DNA of 64,000 nucleotides. Source: Amphibalanus amphitrite. Its lineage: Eukaryota > Arthropoda > Thecostraca > Balanomorpha > Balanidae. Under the pieces are notes generated by a model. That model made no database searches. It was not told the origin of the DNA and saw only the letters and a program-made list of their open reading frames with translations. The stretch is taken from positions 248,001-312,000 of the forward strand of contig NW_024881712.1 of assembly GCF_019059575.1 (NCBI RefSeq), read 5' to 3'. The position numbers and the translations under genes are program-made. Shown here in pieces: positions 30,464 to 40,802 of this stretch (position 1 is its first letter; every line of letters starts with the position of its first letter).

Positions 30464-30664
30464 TGACTAGAGTAAGTGACCACCAAAGGGACCCCCTTCT
30501 TGACAGACCTCCCCACCCTACCCTCCAGAGCTGCCTTTCTGTCCACATTCTTGACCCGGCTAAGTCCACTCTTAATTATAGTTTCCGGATAACCCCTATC
30601 TAAAAGATTGCGAGTGATCTCATTTGTTTGGTCCAGGAAGTCACTCTCAGAGCTGCAAATTCTC
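30464..30664 (-). pseudogene. PLE-A piece 2: post-RT region
   Basis: Minus strand: KRICSSESDFLDQTNEITRN, LLDRGYPETIIKSGLSRV, then KKGVPLVVTYS, a block conserved after the RT in PLEs. It joins the RT piece (AMRAK at about 31435) across the Harbinger-type insertion, with one TTA copy removed, and the next piece at 19315 across the PLE-B cluster. Confidence 0.85.
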
Positions 30665-30667
30665 TTA

Positions 30668-31429
30668 AGGCGGCCGCACACTGGGCCATTCGGCGGGCGA
30701 GATTCCGCAAAAGCGGAATGTCGCGGGCGACATTCCTACAGCGGCTTTCCGCTTGTTTTCAGCAGTTTACAGGACCATTCGGCGGTGCGATTTTCTACTT
30801 AGTATTTTCAGGAACTTTATGTGAAACATTTTATGATAAATATAAACGAATGCAAACTAAATACATTTAAGCAAATACAATATTTGCTTATTTAATGCGA
30901 TTATGCTATATTTCTGTACAATAAAGTTTTAAATATCTATTAATTTGACATAATTTCTGGAGGAAGTTGCAAAAAAATAAAGCTCGTGATTAATGTAAAC
31001 AACCGTGTTTTCCGACAAATGCAAGAAACCTAAAGACAATTGTGGAGAGGCACATAGTAACCCATTATTGGAATAACCAATGAAGTGTATAAAAACCATT
31101 TAATATGGGGAAAGAAGTGCCGCTACGATTTTTTATCAAGTGAAGTCTATTTCTCGGCTGCTCCATCGATAGTTGGCGAGTTTCAAGTTCCACAATTTCG
31201 GGTGTCCGCGGCGTCGCCGCGGAAAAAGCTGAACCGGTCCAGCTTTTTCCGCAACTCCGCGGCTGTTCGCGCGCATGCGCACTCTACCCGCGGACGGCTA
31301 GCTGGCAGCGGTCGGCTGATAATTTTGTCGTTTCGGCAGCTGATTCGGCGTCCACGAAAGCGTAATGTCGCCACGGAATTGCGTTTTTGCGGAATGTCGC
31401 CCGCCGAATGGCCTAGTGTGCGGCCGCCT
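30668..31429. mobile_element. PIF/Harbinger-type element, TSD TTA
   Basis: 762 bp flanked by TTA (30665-30667 and 31430-31432). TIRs start aggcggccgcacact and continue ggccattcggcgggcga with few mismatches. Subterminal cattccgc/gcggaatg repeats (cattccgcaaaa-type) are on both sides. No transposase seen. It splits PLE-A between AMRAK and RICSSES. Confidence 0.85.
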
Positions 31430-31432
31430 TTA

Positions 31433-32035
31433 GCTCTCATGGCCAGACCTGAAGGGATAGCCTTCTTAACCAGCGGGTGATCAGAGAGGAAGTGGAGGTG
31501 AGCTTTTGTGTCCGTAGGTTTCGAGAAGATTGTGGTGTGTAGTTTTCCTTTGTCTATAGTCACACGTACATCCAAAAACTCTATTTCAGTGAGTGAAAAC
31601 CTAAGGTCTAATTTGATGTTGTCGTGGATGCTGTTGGCAAGGGTATGAAAGTCCCGTAGTTTTTCTTCACCATGAAGCCAAATTCCAAAAATATCGTCTA
31701 TGTATCGTAAATATAAAAAGGGTTTTAGTGTAGAAGACTCCAGTAACTTGCCCTCCCACATTCCCAAATACGTGCACGCATAGTTTCTACCTAATTTTGA
31801 CCCGATAGCCGTGCCATTTACCTGAGTGTAGTGGTAGGAATTCCCAAGGCTAAAGTTATTATTATCCAAAACTAGCTCTATCATTTCGACTACTTCTGAT
31901 GTTGGAATGCTCGGATTTGATCTAGAATCTAGGGCATCTCTACAGGCTGCAATACCCTCGTCTCTCGGGACACTAGGATATAATTTACTGACGTCCATAC
32001 AAAAGAGCAGTGGTGTCGTCGAAACAGGTAACTGA
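31433..32035 (-). pseudogene. PLE-A piece 1: reverse transcriptase
   Basis: Minus strand, the ORF begins at 31998 but coding similarity extends to about 32035. Motif A is MDVSKLYPSVPRDEG, motif B is VNGTAIGSKLGRNYA (variant of the usual GxxMGSxxS), motif C is LRYIDDIFGIW, followed by FLDVRVTIDKGKL and the KPTDTKAHLHFLSDHPL block. This variant motif set separates it from PLE-B and C (YVDD, GLAMGSPLSP). Upstream RT motifs and the N-terminus are missing. Confidence 0.85.
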
Positions 32036-32338
32036 GTTTAAACCAATTAAACCAATTAAACCAATTATCATTTTGGTTTACAACTATTGGCCATCAGATT
32101 TTACAAAAAGTTACGCTTAGTGCGGGCTCTGATTCCTCAAATCCGCCCACTCAACCATTCGGACTAAATTTATATTTAAAAAATCCATTCATGCTGGTTG
32201 GAAGGACTGCAAATCGCCGTCTTCTTCCATTTCCCACTCAGAGCAAAGCAAACCAGTAGTTGTAGATATATTGGACAGGTATGTAGTAATGAGCAAGTAG
32301 CATACGAATATATTCAAGTAGCAATTACATATAAATAC

Positions 32339-32382
32339 GTGGACCGGTTTCGTCTATGAAAGACGCTTTTTTTCTTCAGCGC
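32339..32382 (-). ncRNA. Degenerate hammerhead motif in left arm of the foldback
   Basis: Minus-strand core CTGAAGA (32379-32373) followed by a ~7-nt A-rich insertion before helix II GTCT/AGAC; then GAA, helix III ACC/GGT and GTC (32344-32342). Helix I has one mismatch. Confidence 0.45.
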
Positions 32383-32418
32383 TTTTTTCAAAAACGTATG
32401 AAAAAAGCGTTAAAAAAA

Positions 32419-32455
32419 GCGCTGAAGAAGTCTTTCATAGACGAAACCGGTCCGC
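32419..32455 (+). ncRNA. Hammerhead-type ribozyme motif in right arm of the foldback
   Basis: 37 nt: helix I GCG/CGC, core CTGAAGA (32422-32428), extra A, helix II GTCT/AGAC with loop TTCAT, GAA, helix III ACC/GGT with no loop, cleavage triplet GTC ending at 32452. All conserved core residues are present. As in other PLE ribozymes helix III cannot close alone, implying a dimer. Confidence 0.65.
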
Positions 32456-33776
32456 GTATTTATATGTAATTGCGACTTGAATATATTCGTATGCTACTTG
32501 CTCATTACTACAAACCAGTAGTTGATCGCGTTTGAAAGCGCTTTTTGTTTTCATGAATAGGAAGGCTTTAACTCACGAGCTGCTGGGGGGGGGGGGCATA
32601 AAGTTGCCCCTCTTTTACGTTTTGTGGAATATCTCTGAAACCTGATGAGCTACGAGCGTGAAACTTGGCATAGCTTCAAATGAATACCTAGGCAATGTTT
32701 GAGGAAAGTTTGGTGGTTATACAGTGGAATCCGTTTAATAAATCCACCTTGGTGACAAGGTATTTTGGATTTATTAAGCGGTGGCTTTATTAACCGGAGT
32801 CAGTTATTTTCTTTAAAAAGCATGTACCGCAGCTGCGCGTTCCGTTCCCCGCATTACAAGCGTACACTGTACAGGCAAACATTTCTGATTGCCTTGCTTG
32901 TTACAATATAAGTGACCAGGGACTCCGCCACTGGTGGGGTCATGGGGGTCCGGACCCCAAATAATTTGACTTTTGTAATGCAGACTAATGTATAAAGGCA
33001 GGTTTTAGGGTTGGACATGCCCCCGAACCTGCGACCGTAGAGACCTTAGTGCGGGGGCATGTCCCCTTGGAAGTGACCAGCGAGCGCACACTGCAAAGCT
33101 GTCGCAGCGATTAAGTCAACATATCCATCCACGGGCACTCCCCGTCATGCCTGCTATGCCAACGAAGCAGTCGAGCGTGCCTGCTTTGTGGGACGTTTCT
33201 CTGAAGTGCATAGTAATTGCGCTATTGATAGCTCTGAACTCCTTCGTTTTTAGAACTCTATTGCTGCAGACCTCTGCTCCAGCGCGGTTCTTAAGGAACG
33301 AGTTTGATGCCACATTTCGAATGGGGAGACGCCACTGCGGACTTCGCAACTCCCAAGGCCCTAAATACAGGAACTCCCAAGTGGCTTAATTAAGCGGAGT
33401 ACGTGGCTCCCGCGCCCCGTAGGGGGGGGGGGGGGGGCGAAACGGCCCCCTGTCCTTTTCCGTCCATATCTCCTAAACGGCTGGAGATATCGCCACCAAA
33501 CTTTCAGGACCCCTCCGGGCATCAATTTTACACGTTGTGACCAAATATTTTTCCAGAGGCTACGATAGGTTGGCCACAAATGCCGTCATGTTCTGCCATT
33601 TTCGACCGAAAAAAGACCTTCGCGAGAAAAGCTGTCAGGCCTACAGCTTTGAAGATACAGAAAAATGATCAAGACATAAAAGGTGTAGAATTGACAGGGC
33701 TACAAAACTGCTATCTCAGATTTTTGAAAATTTGGAGTTTTGACCCCCTAAAATCAAAAATGCATTTTTGGATATA

Positions 33777-35135
33777 CAGGGTGTCTCAAAAGTTCGCTTA
33801 CAGGTACCAGCCATGCTTTTTTGTCAATAATTCTGAATCAACATGAAATTAACAGTCGAAATTTTGCATGGGCATTGGTAACAACCTTCCTCAAGCAGCT
33901 TCATTGTTTTCAAGCGCATTCGACCCTTCATGAGCACACAAAAAGGGTTCACCTCTGACCATGGATCAGGCATGAAAATGGAGGTCGCATACTCGGGTCG
34001 GCTGAGAAACTCTCTGCTTCACGAGTAATGGGAATGGTTAGGTCGGAAATGACACATGGCAAAGTGTCGGCGAGGATGAGTACAACATGATGGTCATCTA
34101 ATAAAAACGGTGGCTAAAATTTTTGAAGGACAAAACCATGCGAGACTAACAGCGCTTTGAACGACCCTTGTACCGCAGCAGACTCGTGCTCCGGAAAGCA
34201 GCTGAAAATGCAGTCCTAACTATTGAAAACTGACTAGAAGCTCACAGACAGAGGTTACCCAGTTTCAAAAATTGCAGGTCATCATAAAATAAAGACAAAA
34301 TATCATTTAAAATTGTTTATAATATCTATAACGCTAAATTTTGAGGGAAAATAATGCGAAAATCGTCAATGCCGAGGACAAGTGACCCTCCAAAAGTGTC
34401 AATTAATGTAAAGTTTTATCTAACGAAGTTTCAAGAGGCAGATCTGGAGCAAATAGCTTTCTTTTACAAACAAAATTCGGACAAAACCGCACGATGGACA
34501 GGTTTTGGCCGTTTACGAAGCAGAACCTCTCCTGAGGAAAACACTCCGGAACCCAGCGAAGGTCTTGGCATTGGAAATGACGAGCGTTCGGGATTTGCAA
34601 ATTTTGCAAAATGTGTCTAAGAAACAGATGGCCGACACATTATGCTACGATATGCTGCGAAAAACTTGCCCCTGGCACTTCCCATTTGTTCAGGAATGGG
34701 GTTGTTTTGAAAAGGAAAATGGTGCTTAGGAGGTCGGCGCCAGTCATTCATGAAGAAGTTAGCGCCAGAAAAGACCTACAAAATACTCACGGATGGTGTC
34801 GATGCAAGCTATCGGCTTTCAGGGAGAAGCGGATGTTGCCGGGGAGCTCGTCAAACCTAAATCCGACGCAGAAACTGCGGGGGATTCCCCTACAAGAGCT
34901 TGGAAGCTGGTAACCTTTTATCAGCCTCCGGCAGCTGACGGAGTGACGAAAATCGGTATGGGCAAATATTTTTGGAGATACAGCAAAGGGTTTGGTTTCC
35001 AACCTTCCGAATCAGTTGTCAAAGCATGCATATTTGTCTAGTGTACACACGGACACCAAAACCTTAAATTTTTGGCCGGTTCTTATATGCTTTATTGACA
35101 TAGGAAATGTGTAAGCGAACTTTTGAGACACCCTG
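33777..35135. mobile_element. Mariner-type element, TIR cagggtgtctcaaaag, TA target
   Basis: 26-bp TIRs at 33777-33802 and 35110-35135 are flanked by TA (33775-33776 and 35136-35137). The uninterrupted target is in 41585-42754 (about 42375). 1,359 bp is the usual length of a mariner, but I could not find a readable transposase; ORFs such as 34354-34620 show no DDD/DDE motif. Confidence 0.85.
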
Positions 35136-35741
35136 TATTAGCCAAAAATCCAAAAAAATTGAGTTTCGAAAAAACCGTAATATATGTGATAGTACCTGCC
35201 GTCTTCTATCTACATACCAAATTTCAGATCGATATCTCGTTTTTTGGCCAAGTTATAGCGAAAAAAAAACTTCAAAAATGATGACGTCAAATTTTCAAAC
35301 TCAATGTTTGGCAATTCTAGACCACGTAGGGCAAAACAAAGACCACCATTGGACTCCCCGTGACGAGCTGCATCGAATCGATATCCATTTTATGCAAAAA
35401 TATCAACTTTGAAATTTGACCTCATATGACCTGACCTTGACCTGATCACCAAAACGTGACCTTAGCTGGCCCCAAAGGCTGCCTGACCCACATAATCGCA
35501 TTTGTCATGTAACATGGACCATAAAACATGTATCACACAACACTTTCATATTGTGACCCCCCAGTGACCTGACCTCTGTGACCTGACCTGGTATCAGTGA
35601 CCTCAGTGAACAATGTACCATCGATGGTTTTCAATAACTTACCAATTTACTCGATTTCACAACACATTTCTTGAAATGCCTGTAAACGGTGAAAATCCGA
35701 CCGTTGACCTGACCTGTGACATCATCGGTTTGACCTAGGTC

Positions 35742-36036
35742 CAGGGCTGCGGAGTCGGAGTCGGAGTCGGAGTCGGAGTCGGTCGGAGTCGGCAGTTGTG
35801 ACCGGAGTCGGAGTCGGAGTCGGAGTCGATTTTAGAAACCCGAGTCGGAGTCGGAGTCACCGAAAATCTGTCGACTCCGCAGCCCTGCTAGGTCTGCGGA
35901 GTCGGAGTCGGGAGTTGGAGTCTGTCGGAGTCGACAATTCTGCCCGGAGTCGGAGTCGGAGTCGGAGCTGGTTTTTGAAAGCCGGAGTCGGAGTCGGAGT
36001 CGGAGTCGTCGAAAATCCATCGACTCCGCAGCCCTG
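35742..36036. mobile_element. hAT-type MITE filled with GGAGTC repeats (copy 2)
   Basis: TSD cctaggtc at 35734-35741 and 36037-36044. Ends cagggctgcggagtcg and cgactccgcagccctg are exact inverted repeats. Internally two such units are joined by ctaggt, each expanded with GGAGTC hexamers. The gaaaatccatcgactcc segment before the right end is shared with copy 3. Confidence 0.9.
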
Positions 36037-36192
36037 CCTAGGTCAATGAAATTTGGTCACAAGGTAGTTCCCGGGTGGGGCTATCAAACGCCGTTTGAAT
36101 TTTGAAAATCGGCCGGTAAATTTCCGAGATCTTAGGGGGGCTGAAACGCTCCCCTCCCCCTACGGGTGGTAGGGTCCGCCGGTAGCCCCAGG

Positions 36193-37864
36193 GGGGTGCC
36201 GTCCCGGCATTTGGAGCCGCCCAGGGGCCAATTGCATTACCCGGCGCGATTACGTCACTGGAGACCTGGTCTCCAACGGCTCTCATTGGTCGGTGCTTAA
36301 AACGCTGCAACGGCCATTAGGCTGCAAATTAACAGTATGTGTGTGCGCGCGCCTGCGTGCGTGCGAAGCTTGTGTTGGTGCGTGCATGTGTTCTTCTGTG
36401 TGTATTTGCATATCCTTTTTAGTGACATTCATTGGGAATGCGCGCAAGGTCCATCTAAAGTGTTTACTGAAGTGCGGAACGTTCCAGTAATGCCTATAAA
36501 TCGCACATCAAGGTTATAAAGAAGGCCCAAGCTGAGACATTTCATGATCGCTGAGCTCATGCAGTCTTGATCGACGAACCCGACTTGCTCGGACTCGTCT
36601 GACAGGAGGGGGAGGGTGGCGATACATTGGGTCTGAACCAGCCTGTCACCGGTCACTGGCTCTGGTGCCGGTGTCGCTGACGCTAGCTACGGTGGCCAGA
36701 GACGGTGACGGCTCGGAACCCAACTAATTGTTCATATCCACGTTTTAGGACAAAGTAAGATCGTCTTTATCGGACGGTTGGATTGCACACTGTCTCCAGA
36801 CGCTGCTGATCGGAACGGCTGTTCTCATCTTATGCCGAGCAGAAGCGGACGCTGCTTGTCGCCCCCTCCAGCCCGACTGCTCTTGGGCCTCCTATAAGCT
36901 GCGCGCCGTGTAACACAACTCCACCTCCCTCACAGCCTCTGCATGCCCGCAGTTCAGCGTCGTGTCCAGCTCACCAGCCGTAACTCAAAACCGCACGCCA
37001 GCGGCGGTGTTAGTGTCACTGACCACGGCCCCCGCCGCTTTTACCGAAGGCGTTACCGAATCTGGGGGTGCTACTGCTAGGGTACATCGGTCATCCACGT
37101 GGTGTGATTCAGCCCCGCATATGTGGCACGTGTTTCCACGTATAGCCTCGGCCCGACCCATTAGTAGCTGCCGCACTATAGTGCGGCGTATAGGCTGACC
37201 GCTGGCACTCAGATCCCACAGCACCTGTGCCCGGCTCGGCAGGACCCCTAGGTACTGGTTGACCTGACCCGACCTGGCCTAAATGCATAAAGACATCATC
37301 TGTGATCAAATCTAACGTGATATTCGTGATCAGCGCCCCGAAAAACCCCATAGCAGCCACCCTTTACGACGTTTTAACAGGTCCCGATTTTCCCGACTTT
37401 GGGGGCATTGACCTGACCTGGGAGGTCATCCAATGACTTAGGACCTTAAAATTGGGCATCATCGGCTTGCTCTCTTTACGGGCAACACGCTCGTTCTTTC
37501 CGCGAATCTCTAGCTCAATCAGGGGCCAAACGCGAAGGGGGGGGGGGGGGTCGTAACACGCCAGGGCTGAAGGAATGGCGTTCGGGGAGGAGCAGGCTAC
37601 CGGTCCGAGGCCGCGAGCTACATTACAGTTAGGTGGGGCTGGCAGAAGGGTAGCCGTTCCTGTAAATCCATTAAACATAATGAATGTGTAATAGGTACTC
37701 GAAGCTCCTTCATTTACGACGCCTCGCCGGGATGCCTAACCCTCATACATAACTATGCAGCGCCGCCGACCGTCGGAGCGCCGAAGTCTCCAGTGACGTC
37801 ACGTAATGCTAAAGTTTTCGGGCGGCAAAAACCCCGGGACGGTTTTACCTTCTCTATACGGCCT
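36193..37864. mobile_element. Unidentified insertion in the CCCGCGCC-ended element
   Basis: The sequence ccggtagccc of the host repeat breaks at about 36193 and resumes at about 37865 (ggtagccctacgggg). Inside, attacgtcactggagac near 36247 is inversely repeated near 37790 (gtctccagtgacgtcacgta). Part (about 37250-37550) is a reverse piece of the family at 44165-46465. A GT/GC microsatellite lies at 36333-36400. Confidence 0.45.
36985..37260 (-). pseudogene. Coding fragment with a zinc-knuckle-like motif, unrecognised
   Basis: Minus strand reads YLGVLPSRAQVLWDLSASGQ, then RQLLMGRAEAIRGN and CHICGAESHHVDDRC (CX2C...H...C), and dissolves into low-complexity Ala/Val/Thr. The cysteine-histidine spacing resembles a retroelement zinc knuckle. 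It is bounded upstream by repeat DNA (caaccagta), so it is a fragment. I cannot name the family. Confidence 0.35.
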
Positions 37865-38448
37865 TGGGTAGCCCTACGGGGTGCGGGTTAAGCAGATTTG
37901 CTAGGTATCTATGGGGAAAATTCGTGAACAGCTCAAGCGGCCACAATAAGCGGCTGGATTTATTATCCGTGGATTTATTAAGCGGATTCCACTGTAGCAC
38001 TTAAGGTGACGTCGTAGTGACGTCATAAAGCTTTGTCGTTTTCCGATATGGACTGTTTCTGATGTCGCTGAGGATGAAACACAACTGTAAATGAACTAGA
38101 AAGCACCTGCTGTAATATGAAAACATCTAAGTACAATTCCAACTAGTTCCTGACCAATAATTGGTCCTTTATATTCGGTCTCATTTATCGGATATATCGT
38201 GAGGAAACTGAGAGTCGCAAATTTATAATTTGACTTCTGACGTCACTGTGACGCCATTTCAAATAGGCTCGACACCAAATTTGGACACAACCTCGGCTAG
38301 GTATTCAGGAAGATTTGTGCAAAGTTTCGCTTCTCTATCTCTTCGCGTTGCGACGATATCGTCGCAGATGTAAAGGCGGGGGTAACTATATGCCCCCCCC
38401 CCTCAGCGCCCGGCGGGTGGCGCGGAGGCCCAGCGGCCGCCGGGTTAA

Positions 38449-39484
38449 CCCTCGCCGGACCTATTGGTTTTCTACATACGCGCCGGCCGAGGGGGGGGGG
38501 GGGGCGGGTACGACCCCCCCCCCCCCTCGCCGTTTCGCCCCTGGTGGAGCTAGCGCGTCGCGGAAAAAAACGAGCGTGTGCGCCGTTACGAGACGCAGAG
38601 ATTGGTACCCGATTTTAAGGTCCTAGGTCAACCGGTGACCTCTGAGGTCAGGTCAAGCGCCCCAAGGTACGGTTCAGTTTTTGGTGAATAACTTCGCAAA
38701 AAATGGCCGCAGAGCGCCGATTTTGGCAGCATCGTGTTCGCCTCGCTCAGGCGCGTCGAATGATATACTTTTTGTCCGGGTCAGGTCAACTTGGGGTGTT
38801 GACCTCAGGTCACGGTCAGGTCAGCATCCCCAGGTCACGAAGTTGGTCGAAAGAGGTCATGTCGCATATCATTCGATTCGGCAGGCCTTCCTGAGTCCAT
38901 TGGTGGCTTTCCCGACTCGCTAGCTCAATTTGATCATGAGTTATTGACGAAAAACTAATATGACCTTGATGACGTCATAAATGACGTCACGCAAGGTCAG
39001 CATTGCAAAAGTGACGCATCTGACCTTGCAAGGAGTGCATCAAATCACGATTCTGTGTGCTTGATATAGTTGGAGATCGTTCCCGGCGCCAGAATAGCAG
39101 TTTAAATTTTTCCCCATTGACTTATAATGGTGAGGTCACGAAAATGACCTGACCTCATATGACCTTTAGAAAAAATCCGAGATATACAAGTTGTGGGACT
39201 CATAATGGATACTAGATCCTGCTAGTTTCATTTCCCTGTGACATCTCCTCTGGCAGTGAGGGCGTTGCGAAGTTGCGACATCTGAAGACCGTGCAGAGGT
39301 TCACTTATGACGTCATAGGTCAGTGACCTGACCTGACCCAAAAATGAGGTTGGTGTCAAAAGATCCGGCTTGGATCAAAGGTCAGGTATGCGAAGTTTCA
39401 GCTCTCTATCGCCAGCGTGTTCGGAGCTATCGCGAAAAAACCCTATGGGGGGCGGCACCCGCCCCCCCCCCCTTCCGGCGAGGG
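38449..39484. mobile_element. TTAA-flanked element with CCCTCGCCGGA ends
   Basis: TTAA at 38445-38448 (shared with the neighbouring repeat) and 39485-39488; 11-bp TIRs ccctcgccgga/tccggcgaggg. Long poly-G/poly-C near 38490-38530 and 39460. The interior is crowded with TGACCT/AGGTCA and GACGTCA. No coding. A relative is at 44165-46465 (same gccgtttcgcccctg and aattttaaggtcctaggtca words). Confidence 0.75.
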
Positions 39485-40303
39485 TTAAATCATAGCATCC
39501 TGACTCGTCTGCTAAACAGCCAAACAATGAATCAGAAAGATTAAACGACATGCAGGTCTAGGACCAAACCTGTTTTACGAGACAATGTCTAGCAATGCAT
39601 TAGATAAGAATGCGTTGAGGAAATATTACTGCAAGCGTGCGTTAATTATAGCACAGTCACGCCTATAATGCACGGCATCCACCAAATCAACTAACGGATA
39701 ATTTCCTAGTAAATGCAGCTGAAAGCATGTATAAACTACTGTTAAACTTACTAATTATACTTTAAAACAATTTTCCAAAAAACGCCATGTTAATTTTGTG
39801 TTTTAAATATGAGGCTGCTGTGCATAAATCGCGTGCAAACTGCTCGCAGACAAAACAAACGGTGACATTTTTGCAAAACGTCGCCGTCGTCGCCGCAGCA
39901 GCCCTTGCAGCAGCCTTGGCAGCAGCATTCACTTGGTTATAGATGAAAACATGAGGTGAAAAATCGTAATAATCTTTAAAACCTAAGTGTATTATCTAAA
40001 GTTTCTGAAATTGGAATGTCAACCCGATCAAGAAGACATCAGGAGTTGCTGCTGAACGATGAGAGCAAGTGTGAATTAATGCAAGGAGCCGAACAAACGA
40101 CGCATGTTTATAAATATATTTTCTGGCTGCAGTCGGGTTATTATTTATGATCATGTGCTCTTTCCTTTTCCCCAAAAATCAAGTCCCAACTTTTTTCTTT
40201 ACCTCACAAATAACCCTCTTTACACACAAAACTATACAGAAATGGGCAGTTTTGCACATTCGTGATAATAAATCACGACTTAAAATTGTTTTAAATACAC
40301 TTA

Positions 40304-40802
40304 AAGGGACTATCCCACCTTTAACATGGGGTTTGAGTTGAGATAGCCAAGTTTGCGGCGAGGTTCAGAAACCACTATCTATCTAGGTTGCAACCCCCGC
40401 GGCCTCTTGGTGTTGAAGAAATTCGTTCCCTTCATTTGAAAATGGGCCTTGCATGAGGCCCTATCTTCAACATGGAGCGACCGTTAGTGTGACGTCACCT
40501 CGTTTAGTCATTCTGATTTAAATGGGTTTGTGCGTTGAAAAATCGCTTAAAACTTGGTCTGAACTTTGTTGTGGTGCCTACAGAGTAAAAAGAATCAGTT
40601 TTATGACAGTAATGTGGCCTGGGGAAGGAGGTAATTTTGGGCTGTGACGTCACATATTTGAAAGTTTTTGTTTGGAATATGGGTAGCCTAAGATGTTTAA
40701 TGAAAAATAAATGCCAGAACCGTGTTCCTGGTCATCCAATCTATAAAGTCGGGCACAATTTAACTGGTTTTAACAACATTTTAGAAGGTGGGATAGTCCC
40801 TT
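40304..40802. mobile_element. TA-flanked MITE, ends AAGGGACTATCCCACCTT
   Basis: 499 bp. 18-bp TIRs at 40304-40321 and 40785-40802 are flanked by TA (40302-40303 and 40803-40804). No ORF. TA duplication and short size fit a Tc1/mariner-type MITE. Confidence 0.8.

Larger units (their letters stand above)
7838..32035 (-). mobile_element. PLE-A: old Penelope-like element cut by four insertions
   Basis: Five minus-strand pieces form one 5'-truncated element: RT (31433-32035), post-RT (30464-30664 and 19172-19315), zinc/GIY-YIG linker (15138-15354) and GIY-YIG (8212-8516), followed by its 3' terminal repeat with a hammerhead motif (7895-7934). Removing the insertions and one TSD copy at each junction keeps PLE reading. 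Insertions are 30668-31429 (TSD TTA), 19316-30463 (12-bp TSD), 15355-19171, and 8517-15137 (13-bp TSD). Its RYIDD active site and long GIY-YIG domain set it apart from PLE-B, C and D. The 5' boundary near 32036 abuts ttggtttaa repeats. Confidence 0.8.
32263..32511. mobile_element. Coding-free foldback element with hammerhead motifs, 13-bp TSD
   Basis: Inverted arms of about 80 bp (32283-32365 and 32429-32511) surround a short centre. The direct repeat aaaccagtagttg flanks it (32250-32262 and 32512-32524). Each arm carries a hammerhead motif pointing outward. The 13-bp TSD and the outward orientation match the PLE-C and PLE-B insertions, so I interpret it as a non-autonomous PLE derivative. 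Confidence 0.75.
33409..37887 (-). mobile_element. CCCGCGCCCCGTAGG-ended element (copy 1), heavily interrupted
   Basis: It matches 41585-42754 in reverse orientation. The left end is cccgcgccccgtaggg, the right end ccctacggggtgcggg is followed by TTAA (37888-37891); the left flank is ggct, so the left TSD has decayed. It is interrupted by a mariner (33777-35135), a hAT MITE (35742-36036) and unidentified DNA (about 36193-37864). Its body is dense in TGACCT/AGGTCA. Confidence 0.7.
32722..37994. mobile_element. pogo/Tigger-type insertion with TA target
   Basis: Ends cagtggaatccg and cggattccactg with adjoining ttaataaatcca-type sequence form the TIRs; TA flanks at 32720-32721 and 37995-37996. 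The empty site is preserved in the paralogous repeat at 51139-51140 (ggtggttgtagcacc). Further aagcgg/ttattaa subterminal repeats are on both sides. No transposase recognised; most of the length is later insertions (33409-37887). Confidence 0.75.
32572..38444. mobile_element. TTAA-flanked repeat with G/C homopolymers, split by a pogo-like element
   Basis: TTAA lies at 32568-32571 and 38445-38448. The body (32572-32721 plus 37995-38444) begins ctcacgagctgctgggg and ends cggccgccggg, with poly-G near 32585 and poly-C near 38390. A shorter copy at 50991-51588 shows the same sequence without the insertion. GACGTCA words are frequent. No ORF of note. Confidence 0.7.

Noticed and set aside
34354..34913. 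ORFs in 33777-35135 as mariner transposase
   Set aside because: I could not match any of the mariner blocks (HTH, DE, HDNAP); left as unreadable.
35798..36049. Ser/Arg/Val/Gly repeat ORFs in GGAGTC arrays
   Set aside because: A six-base repeat has no stops in any frame; the sequence is a hAT MITE.
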